The notes under the pieces were generated by a model, which was not told where the DNA came from, made no database searches, and saw only the letters and a program-made list of their open reading frames with translations. This document shows positions 42,966 through 55,107 of a stretch of 64,000 bases of DNA, one piece after another; the stretch's first letter is position 1, and every line of letters begins with the position of its first letter. The DNA is from Aplectana chamaeleonis (Eukaryota > Nematoda > Chromadorea > Rhabditida > Cosmocercidae). Both the position numbers and the translations under genes were made by a program. Location: the NCBI GenBank assembly GCA_029168955.1, contig JAPDOI010000886.1, forward strand, positions 124,001 through 188,000, in the 5' to 3' direction.

Positions 42966-43377
42966 CACACAAACGTGTGCCATCGCGTCGCCATGCGAAA
43001 ACTATGAACGCCGCTTTACACAGAAGTTCAGAGCGTATAGGCCTATTCGGGGCGCTTTTAGCCGTTTTTTCCAACACTGCTGTTGCCATAAGCCCAGATC
43101 CTTTCGAATTTTAATGAAAACTTGGAAGCGGTTGTTACTGTAGACGCTGTCTTCAAGAGCTAGTGTTAACCGTCTGAGAATTAGTTCGAAAATGAGTTTC
43201 TTAAATATCAAGATGTATTCACACAGGCAAACCGGGGCGTTGAAAACAGTTTGAGCCGGCCACCATGAGTAACCGCTGGCCAACGCGCCGATATTCGGCG
43301 GGGCCCCGGCCGCTAAATATGATTTGGTCGATATCGAGCTGTTGCACAGCTCGCGTTTTCGCACTCTAGATAAAACT

Positions 43378-46300
43378 GGCTGCCGAGATGTCGTACGTTC
43401 GCGCCGTGGCAGTGTGGAGGAAAGAAGATCGCCTCCGTGCAAACCGACGTCAACCCCTCCGAGAAGAGGGTTTTTGTCGTGGGAGAGGTGCTGGTCGGCC
43501 GCAGCTCTCCTGAGGATTTTATTACAAAGGGCCGGCGTCGAGAGGAATCCAGGTCCAGCAGGGAAGTATCCATGTGCCACCTGCGGCGAGGATGTTACCT
43601 GGCATAAAACAAGTGTCCAGTGCTTCGGATGCCAAAGGTGGGTGCACTTCTCCTGTTCGGGCCTCAGTTCTGTGAGGCATCATGACTCATCCTTTCGTTG
43701 TGTTCTATGCTCTGCCCCCAACAACTCTGATTCCTCAATTACCAACCGCCCCCTCTCCATTGTTCACATTAATCTCAACGGCCTTCGCAACAAGTTATCT
43801 GAACTCTCTCTATTCGCACGTTCTCATCACCCGGATGTTATCATGGTTCAAGAAACCAAGCTCTCTCCATCTACCACTTATCCCCAACCGAACATTCCGG
43901 GCTACACCGCCTATCACATGCCAAGGACAGCTCTTGGGGGCGGAGTGTCTACTTTCGTGCAGTCTGCCTTTCCTTCTCATATTATCCCTAATACTCCTAA
44001 GGACGGTACTCTCGAGTACATTCCTGTCCACCTCCCCCTCAAAACCCCTTTATCTCTATTTAACATATATATTCCTCCTATATCATCTTGTCCCCCCTCT
44101 TATAATCCTATTCCCCTCCTTAAGCAGTTGTACGACTGCTCACTCTCCCCTTCAGCTGTCTTTGCGGGTGACTTCAATGCTCACACGTTCTGTTCCGCTC
44201 TTGATTCTGACGCCAGAGGGGAAGATGTCGAAGAATGGGCTGAGGAGTGTGACCTGGTTATCCTCAATGGTGACCAGCCCACTAGTCTCCCTGCCAACGG
44301 CCGACCTTCTAGCCCAGATATCTCTCTTGTGTCATCCAATCTCTCTAATGCTTGCACGTGGTCCACATCCACCACTCTCTCCAGTGATCACATTCCCGTC
44401 TTTGACTATATTGATCTCTCTGACTCTCTTGCCCCTTACTCTGGTTTTCGTCATCGTACTTATCTTAATTTAGGCCTAGCAGACTGGACCCTGTTCAGAG
44501 ATGTTGCACTCCGCCATGCGGTCGACTACCCATGGAATGGTGATGTTCATCAGAAAGAGCGCCATCTAACAAGTGCCATCCGCAAGGCCATGAAAGCAGC
44601 AATTCCTGAGGGTCGTGTCAAGACCTTTTTTCCAAATGTCAGCAGGGAAATACTGCAGAAGATAAGAGCCAGAGATGAGAAGAGAGCCGCAGACCATCTA
44701 GACCAGGAGATTGCTGTGCTGGATAATGAGATCAAGCAGGATCTGGATAAGAACAAGAGGGAATGCTGGGAGAAGTTCACTGAAAAGCTGAATTTCAAGG
44801 CGGACGGAACTACGACGTGGAAAGCGTTGAGGAAAATTTCCGGAAGGTCCGCTCCCCCGATGAGCTCCGCTATTGAGTTCGAGGATAACGTCTTCAAATC
44901 AGGGAAAGCGGCTGCTTACGCACTCGGCAAGAATTTTTTCATCACACGTACCAAGCGAGGCGTGCAAAACAGAGTCACGGTTAGAGAGCTGAGCCGGTTG
45001 CCGCTCATAAACGCATCTGAGGCCTTTACTCTCACACAAGTAGAGAAGGCTGTCAAAGAAATGCGGAATTCGAAGGCTATCGGACCTGACGGTATCTCCC
45101 CAGCCATCCTGAAGAAGCTTCCCACGGAACTTCTACCGATGCTTGCAGATATCATTAACACTTCTTTCCGGACCTGCACTCTACCCCAAGCTTGGAAGAC
45201 AGCCAATGTGATACCGTTGCCAAAGCCAGGCAAGTCCCAAAGCACGGCAAAGGGCTTTCGACCAATAAGCCTGTTATCGCCCGTCGCTAAATTAGCTGAA
45301 AAGTTGATCGTGACGGACCTGGCTGATCAAAATGAGCGACAGCAGCACCAGCATGGGTTCAGAAAACTTCACTCTACTACTACTGCTCTATTGGAGATCG
45401 TGAGCTTTCCAGTCGATGGGTTCAACATGAAAAAAGCCCCTGAGAACGGTGGCCGTCGCCCTCGACCTGAGCAAAGCGTTTGACTCTGTTAACTTGGGAC
45501 TGCTGTCCGAGAAACTGCTCAAGTCGTCGCTACCAGCATGGCAGAAGCTCGCAGCGTTCAGATCGCAGCGTTCACTAAAGGCCGCCGTGCTAAGGTTCTG
45601 TTCCAGAATCATGTATCCGATAGCATTCCAATAGCAGCCGGTGTTCCGCAAGGCGGAGCGTTGTCCCCTGCCCTATTCAGCCTGTATCTTGAGGACATTC
45701 CCGAGCCTCCCAATGATGTAAGGATTGTTATGTATGCCGATGACATCACCATCATGTGCCAGGATTGTGACCTGCAGATAGCCGCTAACAAGATCAGCGC
45801 CTACCTCGTCGAGTTGAAGCTCTTCCTCGATAAAATGATGCTCACAGTCTCTGCCGCAAAATCCTCTGTTTCAATGTTCACAACGAACACCAAGGAACAC
45901 AGTGCCCATCCAGATATCAAATGGGATGGTGACCTGTTGCCAGCAGCAAAATTCCCCAACCTGCTTAGCCTTATTCTTGATCCCTCACTGAAGTTCCACA
46001 AAAACGCGGAACAGAAACAAACAGTCGTCAAGGCTAGGCTTAATATCTTGAGAGCTCTCGGAGGAACAACATGGGGAAGCAGCCGAGAGACTATATTGAG
46101 AACCTACAGAGCAATACTTCAGCCGGCTCTGGAATATGCGGCACCAGTGTGGCAGCACCTGGTGTCTGACAGCTCCTGGAATAAGCTGCAGCGTGTACAG
46201 GATGCTGCGCTTAGAATTGCTACCGGTTGTGCAAGGAGCTCCCCGGTGGAGCAACTTCACGCGGAGTCCTGCATATTGCCGGTCAAGGAGCATTGTGAAC

Positions 46301-46839
46301 TCCAGGCACAGCAGATGTATATTAATGTTCTGAGGCAGCCGAATCATCCGTCAAAGAGAATCATGAAGCCCATAAGAGAGAGGTCGATTAGGACGCCGTT
46401 CGCCGATGCTCCTCGTAAAGTTGATGTACAGAGATGGGTCGACTCCAACATGGAAAGGCTCCGTCTTCTGCGTGAGGAGCACACCCAGTTTGTTCGAGGA
46501 TATCTAGCAAAGGCGGCTGTGAACCCTATCTTGGGAACGGTGCCGCCTCGGGTTTGCGAGTCCGAGTCTCAACTCGGCAGACGAGCCAGATGTGCTCTTG
46601 CATCGCTGCGCTGTTGTCACTCTATTCTGCTCATGTCCTACGTCAACAAGATCGACAGCAGCCGACCAGACGCATGCCCGGACTGTGGTGCTCCCGGACA
46701 CGACACGGCGCACTTGTTCATGTGCCCGAAGAGACCTACCTCCTTAACAACAATGGACTTTTGGACGAATCCTGTGAAGGCCGCCCAGTTCCTCAAACTA
46801 TGACAAAAACCACTTTGAGGCTGCAGAAGAAGAAGAAGA
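43378..46839 (+). mobile_element. Non-LTR retrotransposon (LINE), copy 2
   Basis: A 10-bp target duplication AGATAAAACT lies at 43368-43377 and 46840-46849. The 5' end matches copy 1 from CTGCCGAGATG onward, and the 3' end is CTGCAGAAG followed by (AAG)n. The length (3.46 kb) equals that of copy 1. The two copies are in the same orientation, 2.7 kb apart, with unrelated duplications, so they are separate insertions and not a segmental duplication. Confidence 0.92.
43380..46803 (+). pseudogene. LINE polyprotein, copy 2, two frameshifts only
   Basis: A frame open from upstream of the element runs to 45483. It contains LLRILLQRAGVERNPGPAGK (2A-like GVERNPGP at 43534-43557), a complete PHD finger (CATC, CFGC, WVHFSC, CVLC) and the endonuclease (VQETK, GDFNAH, SSDH). 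A 1-bp insertion near 45435 shifts the frame, and an extra 8 bp near 45550 restores it. Frame 45538-46803 then carries GVPQGGALSPALFSLYLEDI, YADD (45733-45744) and the C-terminal CPDCGAPGHDTAHLFMC zinc-binding-like motif. No ATG lies in this frame between the element's 5' end and the 2A-like motif, so the true start is unclear. An ATG at 43388 (MSYVRAVAVWRKE) is in another frame. Confidence 0.92.
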
Positions 46840-46859
46840 AGATAAAACTAAAGTATAGG

Positions 46860-47440
46860 ACGCATTTCTCAGGTATGCTTCAAATGACTGCTCACACAAC
46901 AATAAAAGTAGAAACTTGACTTTAACTTCAGTATTCAGTTGTAGAAAATGTATGCTAGTGAATAAGGTGAGAGTCTTCTTCTCATTACTCTCATTTTACT
47001 TTATCGCCATAAGTCTTCTTTCCTTCGTTGTCTTCGAATGCGATGAAATCCTAGAGAATGCATGGATCAAAGTGAGAGTCCAGTTGAATACTAGACATCA
47101 ATTGTACTGAAATAGTACTCACTATTAGGAAAGTAGCAGCAATTATTGCCATCTTCGCACTTTGAGACATGTCTACCGGAACTGAAAAGTGTGTTTTGAT
47201 ATTCTCGGTGTTTTCAAAAATAAATATTCTTACTCATTATTCTTCTTAATGCTCTATAAACAAACTGGTTGGTATATAATAGACACGGTTTTTAGGCGAA
47301 CTTACACGAAACTTTGAATGTATCCGCATCGGTGTAGAATTCCTTGATAAGTCCTCCAAACTCCTTCACAATTGAACCAATTTGTGAACCGCTAGAAGCA
47401 GAGTATACCTGAAAGCCTCAGCAAATTCTCTCGTTCTCGC
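46860..47440. other. No gene recognised
   Basis: AT-rich sequence with short hydrophobic frames. Nothing repeated elsewhere in the window and no splice-flanked coding segment could be supported. Confidence 0.4.
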
Positions 47441-47459
47441 AGCATGCGAGCTCATGAAG

Positions 47460-48150
47460 AACGCGATGTGGCTAGAATAGTTTTGCGATGTGTGGCGGGC
47501 TACCGACAGCAAATGCTGGGCATCCCCCATGGTTTACGCAACCCGCTTTGCCAGCACGGAGCGGTATCGGCGAAGAAGCGAATCTGAAGGTTTTCTTCTG
47601 ATAGCGCCGCAGCAACGGGATTGGTTGCAATGACTAAAAAACCGCCTACCAACAAATTCATTACTCAGATCGTTTTATGGTTTCATGAAATCAATATCTC
47701 TCTCACAATTAGTGTGATATTGCGCTCGCGGCGAGATTCTGATGATGGGGAGCGTTTAATGCCCCCGCGGACGAGCAGCGCACGTCGTCGCACTCCTGAG
47801 CTGTTCATACTTCTCAACTCCAGCGCCGCATGCGTGCCCGCCGGCGTGGCGTTGGTGAAGGGATAACCCGATGCCACGCCTCTTTCCTCGTTTCTGTAAT
47901 TACTCGTACATTGATTTCATTCCGATTCATCGTAATTAAATCAAGTACTCTCCTCTCCTACCATGGTGGATGATGCAACAAAAATTCTTCCAACGGAGCA
48001 GTCTACCTCCCTCCGCTATACATAGCACTGCCGCTGGTGTATTTATAGTCCCTCCTCGCGCGCGCCGGGCGTGGAACGCATTCATGCTGCAACGCTACGC
48101 CCTCGCGTGACGCGCTGGCCTTTAAAAGCATTTGCAGCCCCCCCCCCCCC
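47460..48150. repeat. GC-rich repeat region related to family D
   Basis: TACCATGGTGGATGATGC, GCGCGCGCCGGGCGTGG and CGCCCTCGCGTGACGCG recall the ends of the GC-rich MITE half at 30640-30730 and 34600-34680. A C-run of ten lies at 48139-48148. Boundaries were not defined. Confidence 0.4.
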
Positions 48151-49980
48151 AGATGCGCCGCTATGAGTCACCGGTGCGTGTTTAGTGCCCGTCTTAGCAC
48201 CCCCAAGTGGATGAGTACGTGTAGAAGATGTGGTCAAAAGTGGCGCTTAACGCTTGCCTTCGGTGAGACAGGACATGCTTAGCCCACCACTTGGGTCGTG
48301 AATGGATGAATAAGTAGATCGTACAACGCAGTCAGAGGGTGAAGCCGCTATAACTGGGCAGGCGAAGAAGATCCGACGATTACCCCCCAGGAGGGACAAC
48401 ATGCGTTGGCCGCTGTGGCTGGGCGAGAACGAACCAACTCGTCAAAGCTGGCGTGTTGGCGGAGGGTTTGGCGAGGGTTATGAAAAATTTTCCAGCTTTT
48501 GGGTGAGTGTAGATATAAGTAGCTTCAGACGGTTTCCGCTCTGTGCTGTCTTGGGAGCGAGTTCCTCACCTCTGGTGTAAAACATCCACCTGCCCTCAGC
48601 ACCAAGTTTCAGCCGAGAAGTTTCTGTCTTTATCCAATGAAACATGAATTCTGTTTCTACCACTTCAAGCCAATAGCACTATATCTACTGTATCTCAGAG
48701 GACGAGGAAACGAACATAAGCTCGCGAACGCGATTGCCTGCCTGGGCACCAGACTAGCTTCGGATATTGATGTTAATGAAGGACACGTGGGAACTCGAAG
48801 AAGATCCCGTATGGGATCCCTATAATAAACCTAAGATTGTATAGTTTAACGAGTAAAACTGGCTTTGCCTCCTTGAGGCATTGTTCTTGCGTGGTTATGT
48901 TTCACTTTGTTTATCTGCTACTTATTTGGTATTCAGTTGCTGTTAACCATGTCTACCAAATGTAGTGTACTAAATATAGGGTGCAGCCTACGTTTTTCAA
49001 ATCCCACAAGGATGACAGCCAAAGGTGGAAGCCTGTGAACTTTAGAGGCCCTCAATATGTACCTTTGACCGCCTCTCCAGTAGCTCGTCCGGCCTGGGCC
49101 GTTGTATAGCAATGAACATTCTCTACCTCGACTCCACGAGCCAGTTCTGTCGACAATGCAGGCCGGAGTCAAGCGTAAGTTATACTCCTATAGGATGACA
49201 TCGCGCCACATGAATATAGTCGCGCGCTTTCTGAGAGGCCCACGGTCCGGGGTAGAGGCGTAAACGTTGACACGTAAGCAATCGGGTATCAGAAGATATA
49301 GATAGCACTTAAAAGTGACAGTCGTTGGCACGGGTTGCCTCAGGCAAGAATCTGAAAGCTTCACATCGCCCAGTTGTCCCTTTCGGAGATCCGATAAGCA
49401 AAAAAATATTCCGTTCTCTGATCAACACGTTTTTTGACCTTTTTTACCAGCCTCTTTTTGGTCAGCTGTGACGTTAGGATCTTGACCTATTGTATCTCTT
49501 GAACTACTCAGCTTTCATTATTTGAAAAAAAATGAAGCTGTCCTTAAAAGAAGAATCACCGTGAATTTCTTCTCGAGAAAACAGCAGGTACAGCATCCAA
49601 AACAGCAGCATGATGGCCCCACAATGTAGGCAAATCGGTTGCCGTCTTCGTAAAGGTTAAAGTTCAGCTTTGTGCCACAAGTCTGATGTACTGAGCCTAT
49701 CTGAATAAATAGGTCTCATAATAAGAATAGCCAATGAAAGAGAGAAATTCGTAAAGGCTTATATTTCCGCCACCGCTACTTCAGGCCTTGCCCGCCACCT
49801 TCACATTAGTGATTCGAAGAAGATGGACTGTGCTTGGAAGACACTAGTGATACATATAATGGCGAGATTCAGTGGTGACAGCGTAGCGCAGCGTAAGTGG
49901 GTCTCGTTATGTTGAGTATTAAGCTAGCTGAGAGCGGATCTAGGACGAGCCGGATGCTGCGGTGGTGGTAATCTTCCTAA
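48150..49980. other. No gene recognised
   Basis: A 62-codon plus-strand frame at 48637-48825 ends just before an AATAAA-type signal (48826). It could be a terminal exon, but no upstream partner was found. The remaining frames are short and overlap on both strands. Nothing repeated in the window is seen here. Confidence 0.35.
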
Positions 49981-49984
49981 TACC

Positions 49985-52726
49985 TGCATTCTTCACTAAT
50001 GGAGCTCAACACATTTTGTCAGCTTTCCTTTGGGGCTCGCTCCTGGACAACTCCGCCGTTGCCGGTCCCAAGCCCGGATGAGAAAGGAGGAGGGTTGGCC
50101 CCCGATGCTACCGACGGGATGGAAAACCTAAGGTGGTAACCATGGAGAGTCTCATAGGAATACGCGATACGGCTACCGCATCCGGGGCAGCCGATGCGCC
50201 AACACTGGGGACCCAGGGTGTTGGTGACAAGTATGCTACTGGCCAGAACAGTGGACGACTGGTAACGCCGAAGAAGGAGGTGCGGTTCGCGGCATGGAAT
50301 GTGCGATCAGGGCATTACGTCGGGCAGAAAGAAATCATTGCCAGGGAACTGTTGAAGTCGAAGGTATCGGTTGCCGCCCTGTCTGAATTGAGGATCAGTG
50401 GAAGTGGAACAATGACTGTCCAGGTGCCAGATAGTCAAGAAAGGATGGTGCTGTACTACTCCGGTAGCGACGGACACCATCAAGGCGTTGGATTCACGCT
50501 GAACTGGAGAGCAGCTGCAAGCGTTGTGACATTCGAGCCTATCTCTAGCAGAATCGCTGTCCTCACGCTGAAAGGAACTATAAGGACACATATTGTGGCA
50601 GTTTATGCGCCGACGGAGCCTAGCCCGGATTCCGACAAGGACGCGTTTTACGCTCAGCTTCAGGACGTTCTGAACACGATTTCAAAGAGAGACGTTGTTC
50701 TAGTCGCAGGTGACTTCAACGCACATGTTGGAAAAGACAGGATGGGCTGGGAAGCAGTATTGGGCCGATTTGGCGTTGGTGACATGAACGACAATGGTCT
50801 GCGCTTGCTCACGTTTGCAGCTTTCAATGGACTCATTATTGGAAACAGTCACTTCCAGCATCGCAGAAAGCATCAGTTGACGTGGAGAAATCCTTCCGAA
50901 CGAGACGTAGCTTTGTTAGACTACGTGCTGATGAGCTCGCGTTTCAGGTCATCGCTCGAGGATGTTCGTGCAATGAGAGGACCCGACTGTGGTTCAGATC
51001 ATTACCTTCTACGTGCAGTAGTGAAGCTTCGTCTACAACGAGCTAGGATTGTGGAGCCATCTAAAGGCCAATTCAACTGGGCACATTTGATGGTACCTGA
51101 GACGAAGGAGTTATTCCAAATGGCACTGTCGAATCGGTTTGCGCTGTTGGCAGACGATGCATCTGTGGATGAACAAGAACAGCAGATAGCAGCCACCATC
51201 GTGGAATGTGCAGAGCCACTTTGTCCTGCCCCTCGTAAGCGAATTCAGCCATGGATATCAGATGAATCCATACATCTCATAGAAGAAAGGAAGAAAGCGA
51301 AATTGACCGATTTCGATCGATATCGTCAGCTCTGCAGAGAGCTCCGTTGCAGATTGAAAATGGAACGAGAGTCGTGTTGGAATACGGAAGCTGCTGATTT
51401 GGAGGAGTCTGCGAGCAGGCATGATTATCGAACTCTCTATCGGACACTCAAGCGGCTCGGAGGAAGGACGAAACCAACAAGCGATAGTATCAGGAATGCA
51501 GATGGGTCATTCGTGCGCTCTGTGGACGAGCGCCTCCGTCGATGGAGACAGTTCTTCAGTGAACTATACAGTCATGAAGCGCCGCAAGGACCGCTTGTCG
51601 AGCCACCACTTGTTGAAGCGGCCGGAGATGCAGTTCTCGACTCAGAACCCACTGTAGATGAACTAACGGCAGCGATAAAGTTACTGAAAAACGGCAGAGC
51701 GTCAGGAGTGGACAAAATCACTGCGGAAGCCATCAAGGCTGGCGGAGACGTCTTGCTGCGCCAACTTCATCGGCTGATTACTCTTATCTGGCAGTCTGAG
51801 AAAATACCAGCTACCTGGAAACGTGCCACAATCGTGCCCATACACAAGAAGGGTGATGCTAGAGACTACAAAAATTACCGAGGGCACAGTCTGTTGTCTA
51901 TCGTTGGCAAAGTCTTCATGAGGGTTATTCAGAACAGACTTCAGCGTCATCGTGAGCAAACCAGTCGTGAAGAACAGGCGGGGTTCCGGCCAGGAAGAAG
52001 CTGCAGTGATCAGATCTTCGCACTTTGACAGCTAATGGAAGAGAGAATTCGCTCTGGGAAGCGTGTCGTTATCACAGTTATAGACTTCAAATCTGCGTTC
52101 GATTGTATTCACTGGCCGGCGCTGTGGAGAGCACTTGAAAGCGAGCACATACCGAGGAAGATAGTCAAGCTCCTCCAGGAAACGTACGAAGGGTCTACCA
52201 GTTCCGTACGCGTTGGGGATCAGTTGTCCGAGGAGTTTGCCGTTACAGCTGGAGTTCGCCAAGGCGATGTGGTCTCGCCTCTGCTCTTTAATACTGTTGT
52301 GGACGCTATTATGAGGAAGGTCTTCGAGAACAGAAGAGGCGTTCAGTACGGATATACGGAAGAGCTGCATGAATCAACCGACGGTCGGAGAACAGCTGCA
52401 GACAAGAAGACTGCGATGGTTCGGACATGTATGTACGATGGACCCGTCCCGTCTCCCGTACAGTATGCTGTGGCGTAAGCGCCCACCATCGTGGAGAATT
52501 CAACGAACGGCCCCGAAGAAGACATGGCTCAAACATATATAGGAGGATCTGAAGACTCAACGGTGCAGTGTCCTTAACGCTAAACTTCTTGCTGCAAACC
52601 GTTTTGATTGGAAGCGTACCGTTCAGGCCGCACGAGCTCCTATGGCACCTACAGCAGTGTATTGGTTGAGAGGGCGTCCCGCTCCACCAGACGCCAGCTA
52701 ACGGGATGAGTGAGTGAGTGAGTGAG
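49985..52726 (+). mobile_element. RTE-type LINE, internally deleted
   Basis: The element ends at 52726 in a TGAG tandem tail (52707-52726), the short-repeat tail typical of RTE elements. The 5' limit is not certain; the sequence before the start codon (GCTCCTGGACAACTCCGCCG, about 50037) looks like its leader. The coding region is described separately. The deletion of the catalytic core and the stop at 52026 show that it is dead. Confidence 0.85.
50142..52701 (+). pseudogene. RTE endonuclease-reverse transcriptase, broken
   Basis: From the ATG at 50142 (the frame is open slightly further upstream) the protein has an apurinic-type endonuclease with WNVRSG, LSELRI, VYAPTEP, GDFNAHVG (50709-50732) and SDHYLL. 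The reverse transcriptase follows, with ATIVPIHKKGDARDYKNYRG and EEQAGFRPGRSCSDQIFAL. An in-frame TGA at 52026 sits where CGA (Arg) is expected. The same frame resumes with VVITVIDFKSAFDCIHWPAL and GVRQGDVVSPLLFNTVVDAI. It then jumps, near 52355-52395 and in another frame, to the C-terminal RRLRWFGHV block (stop at 52699). The YADD active-site segment between these is deleted. RTE elements encode this one protein, which cuts target DNA and copies the RNA there. Confidence 0.92.
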
Positions 52727-52799
52727 ATCCTGGACAAATACACGAAAAGAGTGGACTCTGGAACTGTTGATCTGAGCTAATACTTCGTTCGAGCCGGTT

Positions 52800-52975
52800 T
52801 CATGCGTAATGTCCTTATCGGAACGAAACTCCGGTCCACGGACAACGACAACCGTTGAAGCACGCAGCACCATGATAATCGTGTTGAGACAAATGTATGG
52901 TGCCAGCCCACGATGATCATTTTACTGAGTTCTGCAACAGCTAATGTTCGCAACTGCAGAGCGTAATTTCGACTC
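52800..52975. repeat. Family E repeat, diverged copy
   Basis: CTCCGGTCCACGGACAACGA, CCGTTGAAGCACGCAG, ATAATCGTGTTGAGA and CGCAACTGCAGAGCG recall 16370-16560 in the same order. The foldback structure is weaker than at 15433-15587. Confidence 0.5.
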
Positions 52976-53286
52976 TATAAATTTGCTCCTATGACGGCGT
53001 GACACGATTCGTCAAAGGACGGATGTGCAAGAGAGTCCCGAATGGGATGGCCTTGAACAGCTTGAACCAACTCCCTCTTTTTGTTTTTGTATTCGATTAC
53101 GAAGTCCTTACCTCTACGCTTTCCCCTTCCTTCCTCTTGGCATCACCGAATGTGTTCGAGCGTAATGCAGCTATTAATAATGCTGGTATGCGGAGACATG
53201 GTGAGCTTATTCTTATACTTCCGTTACTCAGTCGCTGGTGGCGGACTGCTGCTCATAGAAATCCCCCGACTTTCGCGTACTAGCCC

Positions 53287-53452
53287 TCTATTTCGAAATA
53301 AAAATTCACTGTGCGTTTGCGAAGAGACGGTAGAAACAGCGAGAGAGCAATGGAGGAGACGCGGCATACCCGAGCACACGCAAGCGATGGACCGGAGCAT
53401 ACATGACTTCGAAATGGAGAATACTGTCTGCATTGCCCGACCGCACCCCTAA
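53287..53452 (+). other. Short coding-like segment of unknown function
   Basis: The end of a 123-codon frame reads CVCEETVETAREQWRRRGIP followed by EHTQAMDRSIHDFEMENT. This is charged, helix-like and unlike the upstream part of the same frame. It could be the tail of a decayed mobile-element gene or an isolated exon. A TAG precedes it at 53280. No family was recognised. Confidence 0.3.
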
Positions 53453-53921
53453 TGCTGGAAGTCGATGATTTGGGGTGGTTTGAGCCAATCCGTGCTGGTT
53501 TTCCTCCGTACATCTTTTAAAAAATGTGAAGAAAGTCTTCGACACTATGCTGATTGAGTTCTACGTGTGAGTTTGAAATTTCTTTGGGAATGTTTTTCGG
53601 TGGGCGGCCCTCACAAATATTCTAACAATCGCGTTATGAATGAAATAGAAATCTTACCCTGTTCCCTGGAGGTGCTTCTATCGTAGCTGAGTCTGCACAA
53701 CAGATGAAACATGCACACATCATAGTAAAACACATATTGCAGTCACAGCACTTGCATGGCCGTTTTACCAGTGCAACTTGCTAAACAACCACTTTAGGAG
53801 TACCGATCACTACAAGTTGCACTACACACTCAGCACAGATGCGACCTCGTCACCATACACATACTGAGCAAAGTTTTGCGCCTCAGATTTCACTAGTGCT
53901 GCTCTTTTGTCCTCTTTCAAG

Positions 53922-54320
53922 GCACAATGCACCCTAAGAATGCCTTTCCAGATTTGATGGGTAACTTGAAAGTGCTGGTTCCTATAATAGCTCTGAAATC
54001 GTACAAAACCTTATGGGAACCTAATTATTACCTCTCAAAGTCTGCCTCGAATCGAGAGGTGAAAACATGGTGGACGGGTTGTCCGAGGCTTGTAACTTCC
54101 GTCATTCACAACCGATGTTTGAGAGCTGACTCGAATAAAGAGATTGGCTGAGAATGAGGGGAAGAACAGGGATATTATTGAAAACCATTGCTCATCTTGT
54201 CACCGTTGAGCTCAAGAGGACGTCCAAAGGGGAGTGGCAAGGTGGCTTCTTGCTGCGGGAGCGCTAGGGTGGTTCACCCTCGACGGGTGTTATAAAGGAT
54301 GACTCCAAATCTCGATATTT
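53922..54320. mobile_element. Decayed family A-like MITE
   Basis: AAGGCACAATGCACCCTAAG at 53920 resembles the AGGCACAGTACACCC end at 55108. The interior (GTGGACGGGTTGTCCGAGGC, GAAAACCATTGCTCATCTTG) is a diverged version of 7961-8445. The left flank reads TTTC where TTAA is expected, and the right end is not recognisable. Confidence 0.5.
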
Positions 54321-54643
54321 TAGACTGTGTCTTTACGCCGACAGTTTTGGAGGAACACATGCGAAGGATGCCACGCCAGTTCAGGTGACATCGCTGAAGG
54401 AAATTACGACGAAATCTCCTTGCACACCCAGCTTGTTATAATCTGTGCCGGTGCGATTAGAAGAGTATGTAAATATCACTGTCAAAGTAATATAGAGGTT
54501 TCAATTCAAAGAGCAAGGGCAGCAGCTCAAAGAGATGTGTCCACGGAAATCCACAAGTTCGTCATTCTTTAGAAAACGTTGGGTAATTATACTATACTAT
54601 AATCAAGGCAGCATACACTCTGGCTAACGTGGGCCCACCTTGA

Positions 54644-55103
54644 AGGCAGCATACACGCTCGTAAACGTGATTGAGATAGCTACGGAAGCAGAATGGTATG
54701 GCCCAGATAACAACGCCTACGCATTTTTAAGTGTCAAAAACGACTCACAATGCTCTACATGAGTTAGAAGTTGGCCCCGCCCTGTATTTTCACGCCCCCT
54801 GTATATGCCTTTTTCTTGTAACGCAAGGTTGCTGGGTCATATTCACCGTCGGTACTGTTGTCAGGTTGTCCATTAAGTTAACCACACACGTCACTGACGA
54901 CGAAGGTGACCCAGAAAAGCTCCGTTGGAGGAGAAGGGCAAATACAGGGGGCGTGAAAATACAGGGCGGGGCCAACTTCTAACTCATGTAGCGGCATTGT
55001 GGGTCGCTTCTGACACTTCAAAATGCGTAAGCATTATGTTGTAAGCCATACGGTTTGATTCACGTAGTTATCTCAACCACGTTTACGAGCGTGTATGCTG
55101 CCT
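54644..55103. mobile_element. TTAA MITE (AGGCAGCATACAC family), palindromic
   Basis: AGGCAGCATACACGCTCGTA pairs with the complement ending at 55103. The left flank is TTGA (one change from TTAA) and the right TTAA is 55104-55107. Inner arms pair as well: GAAGTTGGCCCCGCCCTGTA near 54770 with its complement near 54967. A 40-bp copy of the left end precedes it at 54605. It is the same family as 4893-5523. Confidence 0.82.
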
Positions 55104-55107
55104 TTAA

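Noticed and set aside
37630..46803. The LINE copies as functional retrotransposons
   Set aside because: Copy 1 has stops at 37509 and 37573, a 2-bp deletion and a frame change near 39786. Copy 2 has frameshifts near 45435 and 45550 inside the reverse transcriptase.
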